From: RGIG4097 sp964599875
GTDB taxonomy: Bacteria; Bacillota; Clostridia; Christensenellales; CAG-917
Direction: 5' to 3'
DNA length: 54,924 nucleotides
Assembly: GCA_964599875.1 (NCBI GenBank)
Contig: CAZRHE010000012.1
Coordinates: 1 to 54,924, forward strand
Shown: positions 7,949 to 16,584 of the stretch, in pieces
Layout: the number at the start of each line of letters is the position of its first letter
Numbering within the stretch: position 1 is the stretch's first letter
Position numbers and translations under genes: made by a program
Notes under the pieces: model-generated
The model's database searches: none
The model's input: the letters and a program-made list of their open reading frames with translations, nothing else
Told to the model about the DNA's origin: nothing

Positions 7949-8962
7949 TTATTCAATATCCTGTAGAGTAAAACCGTTTGCGCTCATTACGTAGCGGAAT
8001 ACGAGTCCGGGCACGCCGGTTTTGCCTATGCAAGCAATCTTTTTACCGACAAGATCCGCAAAGGAAACTTCTCCGCCGTCCGCAGTGTTCCCGACGAGAT
8101 ACAAACTGCCGTCCACCGCAACGCTTACGAGTTTATAATCCTTGCCTTGTCTTATAAGGTTTGCGCCTGCGTTGACGGGCATGATGACTATATCGCTCTT
8201 TCCCGCCGCCATTTCGGATGCAATATTAGACGGAGAAACCGCTTCGTAAGTCACGCTCTTTCCGCCGATTTGTTTTCCGTTCGATGCAAGGGTCAGCATT
8301 GCGAGTGCGGGAGTGCCTTCGGGTGCGGCGAAACGGAGATTATCCCCCGCGACCGACGTGTTTGCGGTGAAAAGGGTATCCGCAAGTGCGTCCCAATCTA
8401 TCGCGTTACCGTTTCCGTCCTCGGGCATAACGGTGTTAAGGAAGGTCAAAATCTCCGTCTTGCCCGCGTCGTCGAGTTTTTCACCGTCAATCGCACAACG
8501 AGGAATAGACACCGCGGGGAAAGTCGCGCTTGCATACAACTTCTTCGCCTCTTCTGTTACTTGCGTTTTGTTGTTCGAAACCCATTGTTTGTTTTCGGCA
8601 AGGAGTGCGAAAAGTGAATCCATAAATTCCGCGTCCCCCGCAAGAGAGGACTTGACGAAAATGCCCGCTTGCGGATAATTGCTCACTCCGCTTGCGGCGG
8701 CGTACGCCGTCTGCATATTCATTTCCGCATTTAATGAAAGTCTGTTCTTTTGTGCGCTTGCGGCAGGCTCTCCGACTACGATATAGTCCACTTTTCCGCC
8801 CGCAAGCAAAGTCGCCGCTTGACTGCCGTCCGCAACGTATTGCACGTATGCGACCTTGTTTTCGCCGTTCGTATCGGGTGCGTTGTCGTCGTTGCAAGCA
8901 ACGAAACTCATCGTGCATAAGCAAAGCACGATTGCTATAACGGATATTAACGCTTTTTTCAT
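7949..8962 (-). CDS. ABC transporter substrate-binding lipoprotein, NMT1/SsuA-like
   Basis: This 337-residue protein has a lipoprotein signal (MKKALISVIAIVLCLC followed by MSFVAC, lipobox Cys at about 23) and would sit on the outer face of the membrane. The mature part resembles NMT1/SsuA-like periplasmic-binding folds: VDYIVVGEPAASA and a later DLVGKKIACIGKTGVPG segment, which in this family lines the ligand pocket. AAGGAG precedes the ATG. It is followed by permease and ATPase genes and preceded by a TM1266-like regulator. Related proteins bind sulfonates, hydroxymethylpyrimidine or similar small molecules. No TPP riboswitch is present, which argues against a simple thiamine-precursor role. 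Confidence 0.85.
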   Translation of the reverse strand: MKKALISVIAIVLCLCTMSFVACNDDNAPDTNGENKVAYVQYVADGSQAATLLAGGKVDYIVVGEPAASAQKNRLSLNAEMNMQTAYAAASGVSNYPQAGIFVKSSLAGDAEFMDSLFALLAENKQWVSNNKTQVTEEAKKLYASATFPAVSIPRCAIDGEKLDDAGKTEILTFLNTVMPEDGNGNAIDWDALADTLFTANTSVAGDNLRFAAPEGTPALAMLTLASNGKQIGGKSVTYEAVSPSNIASEMAAGKSDIVIMPVNAGANLIRQGKDYKLVSVAVDGSLYLVGNTADGGEVSFADLVGKKIACIGKTGVPGLVFRYVMSANGFTLQDIE

Positions 8963-8975
8963 ATATTGCTCCTTA

Positions 8976-9224
8976 TTATTCGATTTCCACGGAAGTTATC
9001 GCCGACTTGACCGACACTTCCGAAAACTTTCCGAGTTTCCCAGTGAGAGCGGATATTCTCTCCACACTTCCTTCGACTACAAGCGCGATAGTATTCACGC
9101 CGTCGCGAGGCACGCCCATTCTGCCCACGATGATATCGGCAAAATCACTCAAAACCTTTTGAATTTCAACGGACACCTTTCTGTCCCCCGACACGACTAT
9201 GCCGACCACTCCTATTCTTTTCAT
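8976..9224 (-). CDS. TM1266-like (iron-only hydrogenase system) putative regulator
   Basis: This 82-residue protein (MKRIGVVGIVVSGDRKVSVE...) resembles the TM1266 family, a small ferredoxin-like/ACT-like fold often annotated as a putative regulator of [FeFe]-hydrogenase systems because it commonly neighbours hydE, hydF or hydG. The features I recognise are the start KRIGVVGIVV, the GRMGVPRDGVNTIALVVEGS block and the final alternating strand. The start at 9224 has GGAGG six bases upstream. Here it is not next to hydrogenase genes but leads an ABC importer operon, 13 bases before the substrate-binding protein gene, and is itself preceded by a predicted attenuator. Whether it binds DNA, RNA or a ligand is not known to me. 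Confidence 0.75.
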   Translation of the reverse strand: MKRIGVVGIVVSGDRKVSVEIQKVLSDFADIIVGRMGVPRDGVNTIALVVEGSVERISALTGKLGKFSEVSVKSAITSVEIE

Positions 9225-9243
9225 ACTAACCTCCTGAATCCAC

Positions 9244-9334
9244 AAAAAAAGCCACCGCGTAAAATGGTGGCATAGAATTATCCTATATCTATCTCTGCCG
9301 TCTTACACTCCGAATGCTCATCGTTTGGGATTGC
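9244..9334 (-). promoter_or_regulatory. Leader with predicted transcription attenuator
   Basis: On the minus strand, between a strong promoter and the TM1266-like gene, there is a leader of about 110 bases. It contains an intrinsic terminator: the six-base stem GCCACC/GGTGGC (9271-9251) followed by seven T residues (9250-9244). An upstream segment GGCA-gaga-TAGA can pair with TCTATGCC. The last bases of that partner (GCC) are the first bases of the terminator stem, so the two folds exclude each other, as expected of an antiterminator. The leader does not match any riboswitch or T-box core I know. The ligand or factor is unknown; a short independent RNA ending at the terminator is the alternative. 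Confidence 0.6.
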
Positions 9335-9340
9335 ACGTAT

Positions 9341-9369
9341 ATAATATTATTTTTAATTCTATCTGTCAA
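9341..9369 (-). promoter_or_regulatory. Strong predicted promoter of the TM1266/ABC operon
   Basis: TTGACA (9369-9364) and TATTAT (9346-9341) on the minus strand are separated by exactly 17 bases. Transcription should start near 9334. The promoter lies in the short gap after the PIG-L gene. Confidence 0.8.
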
Positions 9370-9403
9370 GCGATATCGACGGCGCACGTATGCGCACGTC
9401 TTG

Positions 9404-10240
9404 TCACCATGCGTTCGATTCGGTCACACAGTGTTGGTGCATGGGTGCCTCGACGAAGAAACCTTCAGCCTGTTTGACGCCTGCTTGTGCGCCCATTCTG
9501 TTTGCGCGGAGTGCAAGATACAACGCCTGTCCTTCTGCAAGTGCGGAGGACATTTGAGACTCGTGGCACTTCATAAGTTCGACTTGTTTGAGTTGGTCGT
9601 CGTCGGTGAATTCGACGAAAGTGTTCGCACGATGCGTATAGTAATATGCAATCACGTGGTTGGATTTTATCTTATCGGGGTCGAGTTTCAGTCCGTTGCG
9701 CTCCGCCACGATACGATAACTCGAGATAAACAAAGCGGTGTTCGTAGCACGACCGCACTTCAAATGGTCGGGGTGCGTTTCGGTGGGAAGATGCGGATCG
9801 GGACAGAAGATGACGTCGGGTGCGTATTCGTAAATCACTCTGCCGATTTCAACCGCAAGGTCTTGTTCCGAGTACGGACCTCCGTCCTCGAAATTAAGAC
9901 GCTCGAATTCGACGTTGCCGTTCGTATTAAGGGTTGAAACAGCCTTTTTGCACTCGTTAAGTCTTGTTTGTGCAACTTCCGCCGCAGTTATCGTAGGGTT
10001 GGAGGTGCCTGCTCCGCCGTCAGTGCAAACGAGCATTTTGATATCCTTTCCCATACGCGCAAGTTTCACGAGGGTCGCTCCCGCGCCTATTTCGATATCG
10101 TCGGGGTGAGGCCCTATGAACAAAAATCTCTTGCCTTTTTCCACGTCGGGAAGGGGTGCGATGAGTTGCAAAAGTTTGTCGTCTTTGAGCATTTTGTCAA
10201 CGCCCTCGACAAGTTTCTTTTTGAGTTTGAACAGTGCCAT
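9404..10240 (-). CDS. PIG-L family N-acetylglucosaminyl deacetylase
   Basis: This 278-residue protein has the zinc-binding HPDD motif of the PIG-L/LmbE fold (GPHPDDIEIGAG, His45 to Asp48) and a second zinc-ligand region (ETHPDHLKCG). The family removes acetyl groups from N-acetylglucosamine-containing molecules, for example in bacillithiol and mycothiol synthesis or in glycolipids. No signal peptide is seen, so it is cytoplasmic. It is the last gene of a run with a MacB-like transporter and a lipoprotein, nine bases after the lipoprotein gene. AGGAG precedes the ATG. No other thiol-synthesis gene is nearby, so the substrate is open. Confidence 0.88.
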   Translation of the reverse strand: MALFKLKKKLVEGVDKMLKDDKLLQLIAPLPDVEKGKRFLFIGPHPDDIEIGAGATLVKLARMGKDIKMLVCTDGGAGTSNPTITAAEVAQTRLNECKKAVSTLNTNGNVEFERLNFEDGGPYSEQDLAVEIGRVIYEYAPDVIFCPDPHLPTETHPDHLKCGRATNTALFISSYRIVAERNGLKLDPDKIKSNHVIAYYYTHRANTFVEFTDDDQLKQVELMKCHESQMSSALAEGQALYLALRANRMGAQAGVKQAEGFFVEAPMHQHCVTESNAW

Positions 10241-10249
10241 AATTATCTC

Positions 10250-12013
10250 CTATTCTCGGACGGTCGGGATGAGAATTTCCGCGACCTCTTCCATTGCTTT
10301 CACCAAATTTTCATACTCCGCGTCGGAGCGTTTCACGGGAGCGGACGTCGCTACGTCGGCAAGGGAATCGAACGCCTCGTCGAACAAATATTCGATATAC
10401 TCGTTTCTGATATTCGCTTGCACCGCGGGAAGCATCGCGTCGAGGTCGCTTTCGATTTTCGCCTTCGTCTTCGCCAAAACTTCGTTATACCAACTTGCGG
10501 TTATCGTTTCGGTGACGGTGACGTTATCTTCGCCCGTGTAGTAACTAATAAGCGTTCTCGCCGTATCGCGCAAAGAGTTTTTGACGCTCGTATCCCCCGT
10601 GGAATATTTCTCATACAAGCCCTTGAAAATGGAGAGTGCCACTTCCTTTTGCAAAAGGACGCCCACGTCCCCTACGGTCAAATCCGTGCCGATTACCTTA
10701 TCCGAATCTCTTTGATTCAACGCACAGCAAACGTAAACGAATATAATTTCCTTTTCGTATACGCCGTCGCTAGTCCGCACGAATTTGTCATAAAGTTCAA
10801 GCACTTTCGTCTTTGCCGCCGCGACGGATTCCTCGTATTTTGCGGAGTCCGTATTCTTTATATAAGGATTAACGCCCAGTGCGAACAAAATCGCGCGAAT
10901 CGTCAAAACGTCGTTGTTGATTTGTGAGTCATCGGTGACGTATTCATCCCCGGTGTTGACGGTCGTGAAATCCTTGAGCGTGATATATTCCCCCGTCGTG
11001 CCTTCGAGATTTTTCGCAAGCACGAAGTCGCTTGCGGTTTCTAAAAGGTCGCAGAAATCAGGGACGTAGTCCGACAAAAGACGCGCGTAGCTGAGTACGT
11101 CCACGGCGGAGTTTGCGACTTCGTTTCCGAATACCGCCTTTTCAAGATGAGAGCATAGTGCGTCGAGTGCGCGCCCGACTTTTGCAACTTCGTCGTCCGT
11201 CATCGCCGTGCGCAATTCGCGGACGGACGCCATAACGCCGTTGAGATAGGTCACGATTTCGTCGTCGGACGCAGAAGACAAAGTGCCCGACGAGAGTTTG
11301 GTCACAAGGTCTTCGTCCCCTGCAAGCAAATCCGCCGCCTTATATGCAAACGCAAACAAATTTTTAAGTCCGTTTTCCGCGTCCGCAAGAAGTGCGGAAA
11401 CAGAGTCTTTATTTGCGCTCAATTCGGCGAGTGAGTTTATTCCCTCGTCGCAACGCTCGATTGCGGATAGTGCGTTACTGCGCGCCGCCGCGCTCAAAGG
11501 GATTGCGGACAATCTTTCTTTCGCCCGCGAATAAACGCTTTCGGACTTCGTCACCAAGGCTTGAGTAAGGTTGTACGCAACGTTTTTCGCATCGTCGGCA
11601 GTGAGCCCCGCCTCTCTCATAAGTTTCGCAATCGTATTCACGTCCACGTCTTCGGAAAACACTTTTCCGCCGTCTTCGGACAGGGTGAAGTCTTTGATTT
11701 TATTGATTTTAGCGGTTTGCAATCCGCTTTCGCCGACGGTACGCACAATCAAATTCGTCCATTCGTAAGAAAGGATATAATCGCCGCCGTTTTCAAGTGC
11801 CGCAACTTCGTCGTCGTTCAAAAGCCCGCCCCAGTCCGCGTCGAGCCTACTAAGGACGGCAATCGTCAAATCCGTACAAGCGGCGTTTCTCAACTCCTGC
11901 TCCGACGGCTGATCGTCGTTGTTTTTATTCTTGTTGCAAGCGGAAAATCCGACTGCGAAAGTCGCAATCAACACCGCACATAAAACTAAAATCAATACCT
12001 TTTTCGATTTCAT
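10250..12013 (-). CDS. Large lipoprotein of unknown function
   Basis: This protein of about 587 residues begins with a lipoprotein signal (basic KSKK, hydrophobic LILVLCAVLIATFAVGF, then SAC as lipobox) followed by an Asn/Asp/Gln-rich linker. The remainder is mostly predicted helix with many Leu, Ala and Glu and no motif I recognise. I chose the ATG at 12013, preceded by GAGAAAG; a GTG at 12019 would overlap the permease stop as GTGA and add two residues. It lies between an FtsX-type permease and a PIG-L deacetylase, so it may be the extracellular partner of the transporter, in the position where MacA-like or substrate-handling subunits often sit. No function can be assigned. Confidence 0.75.
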   Translation of the reverse strand: MKSKKVLILVLCAVLIATFAVGFSACNKNKNNDDQPSEQELRNAACTDLTIAVLSRLDADWGGLLNDDEVAALENGGDYILSYEWTNLIVRTVGESGLQTAKINKIKDFTLSEDGGKVFSEDVDVNTIAKLMREAGLTADDAKNVAYNLTQALVTKSESVYSRAKERLSAIPLSAAARSNALSAIERCDEGINSLAELSANKDSVSALLADAENGLKNLFAFAYKAADLLAGDEDLVTKLSSGTLSSASDDEIVTYLNGVMASVRELRTAMTDDEVAKVGRALDALCSHLEKAVFGNEVANSAVDVLSYARLLSDYVPDFCDLLETASDFVLAKNLEGTTGEYITLKDFTTVNTGDEYVTDDSQINNDVLTIRAILFALGVNPYIKNTDSAKYEESVAAAKTKVLELYDKFVRTSDGVYEKEIIFVYVCCALNQRDSDKVIGTDLTVGDVGVLLQKEVALSIFKGLYEKYSTGDTSVKNSLRDTARTLISYYTGEDNVTVTETITASWYNEVLAKTKAKIESDLDAMLPAVQANIRNEYIEYLFDEAFDSLADVATSAPVKRSDAEYENLVKAMEEVAEILIPTVRE

Positions 12014-12015
12014 AG

Positions 12016-14430
12016 TCACTTTCTCAACATATTGTATTTCCGCTTATAGCCGAGCAAAAGCGGTATAAGAGTATATGCAACGGCAATCACTCCGCCGACG
12101 AGGGCGACGATTCCCGCGTTATACATAAATCCGTAGTACAGGTCGAACAAGCGCAACGCGTTGATGAGAGACGCCGTGACGGCGACGCTTATCCCGAAAG
12201 ACACTGCATAAGACGTAATCGCAGTGAAAACGTTCTTGCCGATTTCCATGCCGAGCAATCCGTTTTTCGATACGCCCGCCGAGAGAAGCGAAGTCCTTGC
12301 CTTGTCGTCCGCGGGGAAAGACACGACTGCGGAAGCGATAAGCACGAGATACGTAAGCACCGCAAGAATAATCGCGAGCGTGCCGACGAGGTCGAACACG
12401 GCGGACATGGATTCCGCGTCCCATTCGTACATGGTGAGTGCTTCGGTTGCGTAGTAATTCTTTTCGGAATACTTCCCTCTTATTCTCTCTGCGACAAGAG
12501 CGGGGTCGTCTGCGACCGCAATCACGGTATCCGCGCCTATTCCGAACTTATTTTTCAAATTGTCGAGGGATATCACGATATAATTTCCGCCGAACAAAAC
12601 GTGATGAGTGATTCCGCCGACAATCAAATCCGCCTTATTCCCGTCGATATCGAAAGAGAGAGTATCTCCGACCCCGACGCCGTAAAGTTCCGCATACGCC
12701 TTGTCTATGACGACGTATCCGTCCTGCGTCACCGCGTTTCTAACCGCGGACTCGTCCGTTATATATTCGAAGTCGATGAGGTCTAACGCCCCCGCCGAGC
12801 CGAGAATATTGACCGTTTTCACTTTTCCGTTAGGGAGAATGACGTCCCCTTGTTTCCAAACCATAGGAGTTACGCTCTTCACGCCGTCCACGGAGAGTAT
12901 GCCGTCTGCGTCCGCGGATTCCGCAATGCTTTCGCTCACGTTGGTGATGAATATTTTATCCTCGAATTCGGACAGATAACCCGTAAATATTTCAGTCGTC
13001 AAAGTCCACGCCATAAACAGCAGCATAACGACCGCAGTCCCCGCCGTCAGCGTTTGCAAATTGGAATGTCGTTTGTTTCTCGACTCGAACTTGCCGACGA
13101 TAGCAACTTTTGCATTTTTACTCTTCGACAGCGCTTTCGCAATCGCGCGATATATATAAGGAATATCCACGACCGCAGTCAGCAGCAAAAGCAATACGTT
13201 GACGATTGACAATCCGCCTTTCGCACTAGCAACGGTATGCTCCACGACGACGGACACGACGGTCGCAAGAGTAAGCGCAATGGGAAATGCGATTTTGACG
13301 ACGCTCTTTTTCTCGACCGCGAATTCGTTTTCTCTGACCGACGAGCGGAAAGAGGACGCTACGGGGATAATCACGCCAAGCACGGACAATGCGAATCCGA
13401 GTGCCGACGCACCGAAAAGATAAAGTCCGTTTATGCTGAATCCTATCATTGAGGACAAAATCAATTTGACGAGCAAAGCAAACAGTCCGCCCGCAAGAAC
13501 GGAGCCTACGACTGCGCCGATAAAGGACACGAATAACGTTTCTACAAGGAACACACCGAGAATATCTCTTCTCGTCGCGCCTATGACGGTGAGTTTAGAC
13601 ACGTACTTGCGTCTTTCTGCAACCGTCGTCAAGGATATAAGCACTATGCAAGCGACCGCCAGCACGATAACGCCGAGCCCTGCGACGACTACGGGTGCAG
13701 ACAAGGAATCCGCTTGTGTCCCGATATAGTCCGAATCTTCCGCATAATCGATTGTAAAGTCTTTGTATAATTCGTGGGATTTCAAAGTTTCGATGACCTT
13801 ATCCGCAGACGAAGTCACGAGATAAATTTCGTTGAAAATCTTGTTTTCACCGACGAGAAGGCGGGACGTCCCCTCCACTCTGCCGATGAAAGTATACGGC
13901 GCACCGCTCAAAAAGTATCCGTCGTTTTCCGCAATCGCGCACACGTAAAAGGTGTTTTTGAAAGAGCCGTTGACAAGGGTCAACGCATCCCCTACTTTCA
14001 CGTTTTTCTCATCCGCAAACGCGCGGGACACGACGACGTTATCCACGTTATCTTCAAGCGCGGACAAATCTCCGTCCACTACTTTTATCTTTTGCAGGCT
14101 TTCCGCTTTTCCGCTTTCGAAGCCGCGCACGCGCACGTATTCTCCGTCGTAAAGCGCGTACATGGCAAGCGTGGCGACGACGTCCTCTACGCCGTCAATA
14201 TTTTCAAGTCCTTTCGAATTCATGATTCTCGGCGTCGTGGAATTCGTACGCACGAGAACGTTGCTATTCCCCGAATCGGCGGTTTCTACTGCAAAAATGT
14301 ATTCGTAAACCGCGTCTTTGAACGAGAACATACAAAACAGCAACGCCACCGCAACGGCTATAACCAATATAGTCGCAGTGGCGCGAAGAGGTCTTGACTT
14401 TACGTTTTTCCATGCAAGTTTTGCAATCAT
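12016..14430 (-). CDS. FtsX/MacB-type ABC transporter permease
   Basis: This 804-residue membrane protein has the duplicated FtsX-like layout: helix at about 20-38, a large extracellular domain (about 45-240), three helices (about 245-365), two further hydrophobic segments (about 380-425), a second extracellular domain (about 475-665), and three helices (about 680-795). Such permeases work by mechanotransmission with a LolD-like ATPase, exporting or releasing lipoproteins, peptides or antibiotics. The ATPase gene lies one base upstream. The long single-chain form with two FtsX modules is common in Gram-positive bacteria (BceB-like or lipoprotein-type transporters). The downstream lipoprotein is a candidate partner. 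Confidence 0.9.
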   Translation of the reverse strand: MIAKLAWKNVKSRPLRATATILVIAVAVALLFCMFSFKDAVYEYIFAVETADSGNSNVLVRTNSTTPRIMNSKGLENIDGVEDVVATLAMYALYDGEYVRVRGFESGKAESLQKIKVVDGDLSALEDNVDNVVVSRAFADEKNVKVGDALTLVNGSFKNTFYVCAIAENDGYFLSGAPYTFIGRVEGTSRLLVGENKIFNEIYLVTSSADKVIETLKSHELYKDFTIDYAEDSDYIGTQADSLSAPVVVAGLGVIVLAVACIVLISLTTVAERRKYVSKLTVIGATRRDILGVFLVETLFVSFIGAVVGSVLAGGLFALLVKLILSSMIGFSINGLYLFGASALGFALSVLGVIIPVASSFRSSVRENEFAVEKKSVVKIAFPIALTLATVVSVVVEHTVASAKGGLSIVNVLLLLLTAVVDIPYIYRAIAKALSKSKNAKVAIVGKFESRNKRHSNLQTLTAGTAVVMLLFMAWTLTTEIFTGYLSEFEDKIFITNVSESIAESADADGILSVDGVKSVTPMVWKQGDVILPNGKVKTVNILGSAGALDLIDFEYITDESAVRNAVTQDGYVVIDKAYAELYGVGVGDTLSFDIDGNKADLIVGGITHHVLFGGNYIVISLDNLKNKFGIGADTVIAVADDPALVAERIRGKYSEKNYYATEALTMYEWDAESMSAVFDLVGTLAIILAVLTYLVLIASAVVSFPADDKARTSLLSAGVSKNGLLGMEIGKNVFTAITSYAVSFGISVAVTASLINALRLFDLYYGFMYNAGIVALVGGVIAVAYTLIPLLLGYKRKYNMLRK

Positions 14431-14431
14431 A

Positions 14432-15139
14432 CTATCCTTTTATAAGTCCGTCCTCTATTTCGACTTTTCTCGTTGCGTATTGCGAGTGGGCAACGGAGTG
14501 GGTAACCATAACGAGGGCTACTTTTCTCGTTGCGTTCACGTCTTTCAAAAGTTCCATAACCCCCGTTCCGCGTTCACGGTCGAGGCTTCCCGTAGGTTCG
14601 TCCAAAAACACGACTTCGGGAGAGGTCGCAAGCGCGCGTGCAAGCGCGACGCGTTGTTGTTCGCCGCCAGACAGTTGCGACGGATAATTATCAAGCCTTT
14701 CGGTTATACCCAAATAATCCGCAAGGGACTTCACTTCTTCCTTATATTCGGATTCCTTTTTCTTGTCGAGCATAAGCGGCAAAACGATATTCTCGTACGC
14801 GGTCAAATTCGGCACGAGATTGTCGTATTGATAAACGAATGAAATTTTTCTTCTACGCATTTCGGCAAGGGTTTCGTCTGATACGGTCGAAAGGTCGACG
14901 CCGTCGATTTCCACCTTTCCGTCCGTCGGCTTGTCTATCCCCGCAAGGATATAGAGAAGAGTGGACTTGCCGCTTCCCGACTCACCCACTATCGCGAGAA
15001 ATTCGCCCTCCGCAACTTCGAGGTCAATGCCTTTCAGCACGTCGGTTTCGACGTTTCCGTTGACGAATTTTTTCTTAATTCCCGTCCCCTTGACGACTAT
15101 ACGCGCGTCGTTACGGGCGGTTTCGGTCAATGTTTCCAT
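14432..15139 (-). CDS. ABC transporter ATP-binding protein, LolD/MacB type
   Basis: This 235-residue ATPase pairs with the FtsX-type permease encoded just downstream. Visible motifs are Walker A (GESGSGKST), Q-loop (VYQYDNLVPNLTAYEN, typical of the LolD/MacB group), signature LSGGEQQRVALARAL and Walker B (VVFLDEPTGSLD), and the switch histidine (VMVTHS). The ATG at 15139 has GAGG five bases upstream; a GTG two codons earlier is possible. It is the first gene of a four-gene run (ATPase, permease, lipoprotein, PIG-L). Confidence 0.93.
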   Translation of the reverse strand: METLTETARNDARIVVKGTGIKKKFVNGNVETDVLKGIDLEVAEGEFLAIVGESGSGKSTLLYILAGIDKPTDGKVEIDGVDLSTVSDETLAEMRRRKISFVYQYDNLVPNLTAYENIVLPLMLDKKKESEYKEEVKSLADYLGITERLDNYPSQLSGGEQQRVALARALATSPEVVFLDEPTGSLDRERGTGVMELLKDVNATRKVALVMVTHSVAHSQYATRKVEIEDGLIKG

Positions 15140-15206
15140 ATGCACCTCTGTGACGTGATTGCTTGTCGCATTGCGTTAAAAGCAAAACCACGCAAGTTTT
15201 CATCTT

Positions 15207-15235
15207 ATTATAACATACATATCCGCCACACTCAA
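15207..15235 (-). promoter_or_regulatory. Predicted promoter of the MacB-like/PIG-L operon
   Basis: On the minus strand TTGAGT (15235-15230) and TATAAT (15212-15207) are separated by 17 bases, about 60 bases before the ATPase start. It diverges from the promoter of the YhhN gene. Confidence 0.7.
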
Positions 15236-15272
15236 CAACGAATTTATATTTTATACTATAATAATTTTTATA

Positions 15273-15301
15273 TTGCCCGCACGCGCACGAGATGATATAA
15301 T
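15273..15301 (+). promoter_or_regulatory. Predicted promoter of the YhhN-queH pair
   Basis: TTGCCC (15273-15278) and TATAAT (15296-15301) are separated by 17 bases; transcription should start near 15308, leaving a leader of about ten bases with AGGTG as ribosome binding site. Confidence 0.65.
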
Positions 15302-15317
15302 GGTTTCAGGTGAAATT

Positions 15318-16001
15318 ATGAAAACAGCGGCAATTACGATTTCGGCAGTTACGGCGATTTTCGTCGTGCTGACCCTCTATTTCGACAAAAAAGGACAAAC
15401 GCTAAAAAAGACTATTGCAAAAAGTCTTGCAAGTCTTTGTTTCGTCGTGAGCGGCTCGCTTGCTTATTCGATGAATCCGTCCTCGACTTCCGTCCTTATC
15501 CTTTGCGCTTTGGTCGCAGGACTTATAGGGGACGTCCTTCTCGGTTATCGTTCGTCAAACCCTAAAATACAAATGGCACTGGACGCGGGCGGTATGCTTA
15601 CGTTTATTGCGGGACACGTGCTTTTCATCGTCGCGTTTATTTTGCGCGCGGGTACTTTCAATCACGCCCTGCTTGCATTGATACTCGGACTTCCCGTAAT
15701 AGTCGTCGTGCTTTTCAAACTCAAACTACTCTCCGCCGACAAACCCGTAATGGCGGTAGGCGCACTTCTATATTCAGTCGTCGCAGGCACGTTTCTTGCA
15801 AGCGCGTGCAACCTCTACACGGCGGGTGCGACCGTCGCCACGAAAATGATATTGTCGGGCACGGTTTTGTTTGCGGCAAGCGACTTGATTCTCGCATTTC
15901 TCAACTACAATAAAACGGTCAATCGCGCGGCGATATTCCCCTTCGTACTCGTCTTCTACTACGTCGGGCAAAACCTTATCGCGCTATCCATGATGCTATG
16001 A
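15318..16001 (+). CDS. YhhN-family membrane protein (lysoplasmalogenase-like)
   Basis: This 227-residue protein has about eight short hydrophobic helices. Its LVAGLIGDVLLG segment with a conserved Asp and its closing VFYYVGQNLIALSM helix fit the YhhN/TMEM86 family. Animal members hydrolyse the vinyl-ether bond of lysoplasmalogens; the role of bacterial members is less certain, though anaerobic clostridia do make plasmalogens. The ATG at 15318 is chosen because AGGTG precedes it and because the predicted transcript starts only ten bases upstream; the frame is open 15 codons further but without support. It overlaps queH by four bases (ATGA). Confidence 0.75.
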   Translation: MKTAAITISAVTAIFVVLTLYFDKKGQTLKKTIAKSLASLCFVVSGSLAYSMNPSSTSVLILCALVAGLIGDVLLGYRSSNPKIQMALDAGGMLTFIAGHVLFIVAFILRAGTFNHALLALILGLPVIVVVLFKLKLLSADKPVMAVGALLYSVVAGTFLASACNLYTAGATVATKMILSGTVLFAASDLILAFLNYNKTVNRAAIFPFVLVFYYVGQNLIALSMML

Positions 16002-16570
16002 ATATATTCGACGTAACAGGCGACAAAAACAAACTTCTACTTCACGCGTGTTGTGCACCGTGTTTTTGCGGTTCAATCGAACGACTCGTCGAGCGTTTCG
16101 ACGTGACGGCGTTTTATTACAATCCGAACATTCAACCGAAAGAAGAGTTTATCAGACGAGAAGACGCACTTAAAACGTTGATTGAGCATTTTCCGTCCGT
16201 AAAACTAATCGTCCCCGAACAAGACGAAATCGAATTTTTGACGGCGGCAAAAGGGTTTGAAAAAGAGCGCGAAGGGGGACTGCGTTGCCCAGAATGTTTC
16301 AAACTAAGGCTGACTAAAACGGCGGAATTTTTGGCGGAGCACAAAGACGAATACGACTTTTTCGCGACCACTCTCACCGTAAGTCCTCACAAAAACGCAC
16401 CCTTAATCAACGAAATAGGACGACAAATCGCAAGCGAATACGGCGTCGAATATCTCGACTCCGACTTCAAAAAACAAAACGGATTTCTCCGCTCCATAAC
16501 GCTTTCTAAAGAACTGGGAATATACAGACAAAACTATTGCGGGTGCGATTTCTCACGTTTAATTTATTAA
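15998..16570 (+). CDS. queH: Epoxyqueuosine reductase QueH
   Basis: QueH catalyses the last step of queuosine synthesis in tRNA, reducing epoxyqueuosine. It is the non-B12 replacement for QueG. The 190-residue protein has the family's cysteine sets: HACCAPC near residue 17-22, RCPEC at about 96-100 and YCGCDF near the C-terminus. These bind an iron-sulfur cluster and an additional metal. PHKNAP and the FRR/FKKQNG block also fit the family. It is translationally coupled to the YhhN gene, with no obvious functional link. No other queuosine genes are in the window. Confidence 0.93.
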   Translation: MNIFDVTGDKNKLLLHACCAPCFCGSIERLVERFDVTAFYYNPNIQPKEEFIRREDALKTLIEHFPSVKLIVPEQDEIEFLTAAKGFEKEREGGLRCPECFKLRLTKTAEFLAEHKDEYDFFATTLTVSPHKNAPLINEIGRQIASEYGVEYLDSDFKKQNGFLRSITLSKELGIYRQNYCGCDFSRLIY

Positions 16571-16584
16571 TAATATTTATAAAA

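Noticed and set aside
8147..8617. Plus-strand frames opposite the substrate-binding protein gene
   Set aside because: They are antisense mirrors of a well-supported lipoprotein gene, with no ribosome binding site or protein-like composition.
7949..9224. Thiamine-precursor transporter controlled by a TPP riboswitch
   Set aside because: The binding protein could suit this role, but no TPP aptamer signature (CTGAGA ... ACCCTTTGAACCTGA-like) occurs in the leader and no thi genes are nearby.
9251..9271. ACCGCG/GGTGG-like bases near the attenuator, suggesting a T-box
   Set aside because: The T-run lies on the minus strand, where the sequence reads GCCACC...GGTGGC and has no T-box core (no GGTGGNACCGCG in the right orientation). 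No specifier or stem I pattern was seen.
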